Positions 14,413 to 17,173 of a DNA stretch of 17,173 nucleotides are shown piece by piece. The notes under the pieces are model-generated. The model saw only the letters and a list, made by a program, of their open reading frames with translations. It was not told the DNA's origin and ran no database searches. A program made the position numbers and the translations under genes. This DNA is from JAVVSR01 sp964604875 (lineage in GTDB: Bacteria > Bacillota > Clostridia > Christensenellales > CAG-917). Where the stretch lies: positions 1 through 17,173 of the forward strand of contig CAZSAC010000037.1 of NCBI GenBank assembly GCA_964604875.1. The letters run 5' to 3'. How positions within the stretch are numbered: position 1 is the first letter of the stretch; every line of letters begins with the position of its first letter.

Positions 14413-15980
14413 AAAACAACAATCTGGTACGCGGAGCGGCTGCTTTAGCGGTAGCAGGGCTGGTTTCGAAAATTATCGGGGCGGTTTATCGTATTCCCTT
14501 AACAAACCTTTTGACCGCAGAAGGTATGGGAATGTACCAGCTTGTTTTTTCCATATACGCCTTATTGCTTGCGTTGACGTCCAGCGGACTTCCGCTGGCA
14601 GTTTCGAGGTTGGTTGCGGAGCGCAACGCGCAAGGTTTGTCAACAAAAAGCGTGATAAAAAGCGCCACCTTGTGGACGCTTCTTTTTAGCGTTGTGATTT
14701 CAAGCGCGCTTGCGATATCAGGGAAGTGGATAAGCTTTTTACAGGGCAATTCGTCCATATATCTTTGTTACGCCGTGATTGCGCCGTCCATTATTTTTGC
14801 AGGCGCGTTAGCGGTTTTACGAGGTTGGTTTCAAGGAAATTTTAACATTTATCCTACTGCGGTAACTCAGCTTATAGAGCAAGTTTTAAAGCTTGTTTTC
14901 GGGCTGTCATTTGCCTATATATTAGCCCCTCGTGGAGTATTATACGCAGTGTACGGCGCACTGTTGGGCGTCACCTTATCTGAAGCCATAGCCTTAGTTT
15001 ATATTTTAATTGTAAGGTTTTTAAAGAGGAAAACAGCCACGCAGGAGTTATCTCCGATTACCGTTTCGGCAACGTCAAAGGAGCTTTTTAAAATTGCCAT
15101 TCCCGTGGCAATCGGAGGACTTATTTTACCGCTTTCACAGTTTATCGATAGTATTTTGATTGTTAATCTGTTGAAACAGGGAGGATTAAGCACAGCGCAA
15201 GCCACGGCAAATTACGGTTTGTTTTCGGGCTCGGTTATGAGCTTGGTCAATATGCCGATAGTGATAACGCTGAGCTTAGCGGTAGTGATTGTGCCTGCGG
15301 TTTCTGCCAACAGAATCAATCACGATATAGAGGGGATAATTTTAAAAAGCGCAACTTCTATAAAACTGTCATATGTGGTAGGCTTGCCTGCGTCCATTTT
15401 GATGTTTGTATACGCCAGACCAATTCTTACGCTGTTATATCCCCGTCTTTCGGCGGAAAATATAGAGACCTCGATTATGCTGTTAAGAATTGCGTGTTTC
15501 TCGGCGGTATTTTCGGCGCAGACTCAAATATATAATTCCCTATTGCAAGCTTTGGACAAAAACTATACTCCTGTTAAAAATATGTTTTTTGCCGTTGCGC
15601 TAAAAACTGTCGTATCGGTTGCGCTGTTGCTCTTTATCGGCATAAACGGTTCGGCAATAGCGTCATTGGCGTTGGGCGTTTCGGCAACTGTTTTAAATGT
15701 TTCCGCTTATAATAATCTTTTAGGTAAAAACGTCAAACTGGTTAAAAATATTAGCACAATACTGCTAAGTAGTGTTATAATGACCGTAATTGCGTTGGGT
15801 TTTGGAAGAATTATCGGAGATAATTTATCCTCAATGGTCATCGGTGGTACACTTGCCTCGGTTGTGTATATTTTGATGCTGATGATTTTGAAAGTTTTTG
15901 AAAAGGGTGAGCTTGACGGGGTGCCGTTGATGAAATACCTTGAAAGGCTTTCAGTGAAAATACGATTTTGGGAGAACTAA
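14409..15980 (+). CDS. MOP-superfamily lipid/polysaccharide flippase, YabM/SpoVB-like
   Basis: 523 residues with about 14 predicted membrane segments, typical of the polysaccharide-biosynthesis flippase family (SpoVB, YabM, MurJ, Wzx). The N-terminus has the family-typical NNLVRGAAALAVAGLVSKII followed by GAVYRIPLTNLLTAEGMGMY and YALLLALTSSGLPLAVSRLV; the middle carries LRGWFQGNFNIYPTAVTQLI. Members move undecaprenyl-linked sugars or peptidoglycan precursors across the inner membrane; in spore formers SpoVB-type proteins serve cortex synthesis. By position it corresponds to B. subtilis yabM; whether it moves lipid II or another lipid-linked sugar cannot be told. The ATG overlaps the spoVT stop by 4 bases with only a weak internal ribosome binding site (TTGGAAAT), so translation is probably coupled. 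Expression likely follows spoVT. Confidence 0.88.
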   Translation: MKNNNLVRGAAALAVAGLVSKIIGAVYRIPLTNLLTAEGMGMYQLVFSIYALLLALTSSGLPLAVSRLVAERNAQGLSTKSVIKSATLWTLLFSVVISSALAISGKWISFLQGNSSIYLCYAVIAPSIIFAGALAVLRGWFQGNFNIYPTAVTQLIEQVLKLVFGLSFAYILAPRGVLYAVYGALLGVTLSEAIALVYILIVRFLKRKTATQELSPITVSATSKELFKIAIPVAIGGLILPLSQFIDSILIVNLLKQGGLSTAQATANYGLFSGSVMSLVNMPIVITLSLAVVIVPAVSANRINHDIEGIILKSATSIKLSYVVGLPASILMFVYARPILTLLYPRLSAENIETSIMLLRIACFSAVFSAQTQIYNSLLQALDKNYTPVKNMFFAVALKTVVSVALLLFIGINGSAIASLALGVSATVLNVSAYNNLLGKNVKLVKNISTILLSSVIMTVIALGFGRIIGDNLSSMVIGGTLASVVYILMLMILKVFEKGELDGVPLMKYLERLSVKIRFWEN

Positions 15981-15983
15981 ACT

Positions 15984-17173
15984 ATGTTGAAGATTGTGGG
16001 ACTTGGATTAAATGTCGGCGATATTTCTTTAAACGGAGACCGTGAGGTAAAATCTGCCGATAAAGTTTTTGTCAAGACTGCAAAAACCGCTACATACGAT
16101 TATTTCATTGAAAATAAAATTTCGGCGGAAAGCTTTGATTATATTTATGACCAAGCCGAAGATTTTTGGGACTTGGATAAACAAATTTTCGAGCGTCTTT
16201 TGAAAGAGAGCAAAAAGAATAACGTTGTTTTTTGCGTCAACGGAAGCGGCGCGGACGACGCTACCGTAGCGTATATTCTATCCAACCAACCAAATATTGA
16301 AATTATGCAAAGCTGCGGTTTTTCGACAGGGTTGAGCTTTGCCACGGATACGTCCTATTCGCAATATGGCGCGTACGACGTGTTAGACGCGAAGGCTTTT
16401 TTCCCCGATAAGCGACATACCGTATTGATAAAAGAGATAGATTCCAAGCTTTTGGCAAGCGAAATCAAGCTTGTTTTGCAAAATGTTTACGGCGATGATA
16501 AAGAAGTTAAGCTTTCCTCAGGCGGACAAATAAAATCCATCTGCCTGTCAGACTTAGACAAACAAAATAAATACGCCTATGATACAATCTGCGTCATTCC
16601 GTCGGAGGATTTTTTGACGGCAAAACGCTATGATTTTGTGGATTTAATTTGCATTATGGAAGGGCTGTTGGGTGAAAACGGCTGTCCGTGGGACAGGGCG
16701 CAAACGCACGAGAGCATACGAATAAATCTAATTGAAGAAGCCTATGAGCTTATTGACGCAATCGACAAGCAGGATATCGAGAATATGCAGGAGGAAACGG
16801 GCGACGTTTTGCTTCAGGCGGTATTCCACGCAATGCTGGGCAAAAAAGGGGCGGAATATGACATCTATGACACCTTGACCGCCTTGTGCTATAAATTGGT
16901 TTCCCGCCATACTCACATTTTTGGTGAAAATAAAGCCACAAACCCCGAGGAAGCTTTGAAATTTTGGAATGCGGCAAAAAACGTGGAAAAGCATTATGAA
17001 AGCCTTTCTGATAAAATGGAAAAGCTTCCAAAAAATTTGCCCGCGCTTTTGTACGCGTACAAGATACAAAAAATCGCCGTCAAATGCGGTTTTGACTGGG
17101 ATACCATTGAAGGGACGTATGATAAACTGTTTGAGGAAATTGCCGAGCTTAAAAACGCAGAAGGCGATGATAT
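15984..17173 (+). CDS. mazG: MazG/YabN-like protein: degenerate tetrapyrrole-methylase-like domain plus MazG pyrophosphohydrolase (3' end outside window)
   Basis: ATG 15984, 7 bases after GGAGAA (15971-15976) and 3 bases after the flippase stop; the frame stays open to the right edge (396 complete codons seen, total expected near 480). Residues ~1-215 resemble the tetrapyrrole (corrin/porphyrin) methylase fold of YabN (MLKIVGLGLNVGDISLNGDR, SADKVFVKT), but the usual V-P-G-x-P loop is VNGSG (CVNGSGADDATVAYIL), suggesting loss of methylase activity. The MazG domain starts at C234-P-W-D; metal-binding acids E251, E252, E255 and E271, D274 (EETGD instead of the usual EELGD) are present, with LVSRHTHIFGE beyond. 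A second, weaker MazG half (KIQKIAVKCGFDWD) begins before the edge. MazG hydrolyses NTPs to NMP and PPi, a housekeeping role. It is in the spoVT-yabM-yabN order. Confidence 0.92.
   Translation, partial: MLKIVGLGLNVGDISLNGDREVKSADKVFVKTAKTATYDYFIENKISAESFDYIYDQAEDFWDLDKQIFERLLKESKKNNVVFCVNGSGADDATVAYILSNQPNIEIMQSCGFSTGLSFATDTSYSQYGAYDVLDAKAFFPDKRHTVLIKEIDSKLLASEIKLVLQNVYGDDKEVKLSSGGQIKSICLSDLDKQNKYAYDTICVIPSEDFLTAKRYDFVDLICIMEGLLGENGCPWDRAQTHESIRINLIEEAYELIDAIDKQDIENMQEETGDVLLQAVFHAMLGKKGAEYDIYDTLTALCYKLVSRHTHIFGENKATNPEEALKFWNAAKNVEKHYESLSDKMEKLPKNLPALLYAYKIQKIAVKCGFDWDTIEGTYDKLFEEIAELKNAEGDD

Noticed and set aside
14378..14689. 103-codon plus-strand ORF overlapping the spoVT/flippase junction
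   Set aside because: It is out of frame with two well-supported genes and has a low-complexity Arg/Ser composition.
16145..17069. Minus-strand ORFs near the right edge
   Set aside because: They lie opposite the clearly coding MazG/YabN frame.
1..17173. CRISPR array, tRNA/rRNA genes, prophage or defence island
   Set aside because: No spaced direct repeats, no tRNA-like cloverleaf or rRNA stretches, and no phage or nuclease genes were seen by eye.

Overview
The window looks like a piece of chromosome from a low-to-moderate GC, spore-lineage Firmicute of class Clostridia, probably an uncultured gut-type anaerobe. The evidence is the Rex redox repressor, a SpoVT sporulation regulator followed by YabM-like and YabN/MazG-like genes in the Bacillus/Clostridium order, a DnaD-family plus DnaC/DnaI-like primosome pair, a QueT-type ECF S-component, and a very large lipoprotein built from InlB-type and BspA-type repeats. 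The species cannot be named from the sequence alone.

Left part (1-6590): the tail of a Y1/REP-associated transposase-like gene, cut by the window edge, is followed by a 338-base AT-rich gap. The gap holds a 24-bp perfect palindrome (probable terminator) and a sigma-A-like promoter. Then comes a 1906-residue surface lipoprotein: lipobox Cys24, a glycine linker, nine InlB-type beta-grasp repeats, then about 34 BspA-type leucine-rich repeats. A strong hairpin terminator closes it.

Middle part (6594-13043): mostly housekeeping genes in alternating directions. A CPA2-type cation/proton antiporter (-) and a BaiN/HI0933-like flavoprotein (+) diverge from a 126-base region with a recognisable promoter on each strand. 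The flavoprotein gene converges, across one shared hairpin that overlaps both stop codons, with a coupled two-gene operon (-) for a DnaD-repeat protein and a DnaC/DnaI-like ATPase, presumably the helicase-loading machinery. A queT-like transporter gene (-) and a flavin-reductase-like gene (+) diverge. A small orphan gene of 85 codons (-) follows.

Right part (13199-17173): rex (+) has a well-matched sigma-A promoter and is followed by spoVT, a MOP-family flippase gene (yabM-like) and mazG/yabN, which runs off the right edge. spoVT and the flippase gene overlap by 4 bases, and mazG starts 3 bases after the flippase gene. The rex-spoVT junction is the most interesting spot. The rex terminator hairpin contains the spoVT Shine-Dalgarno sequence in its 3' arm, and a sigma-G-like promoter lies across the hairpin so that its start point would fall just before that Shine-Dalgarno. 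This predicts that spoVT is silent on rex read-through mRNA and translated only from the forespore transcript.

I found no rRNA, tRNA, CRISPR array, prophage or clearly new defence system. The findings are regulatory and architectural oddities rather than a new multi-gene system.
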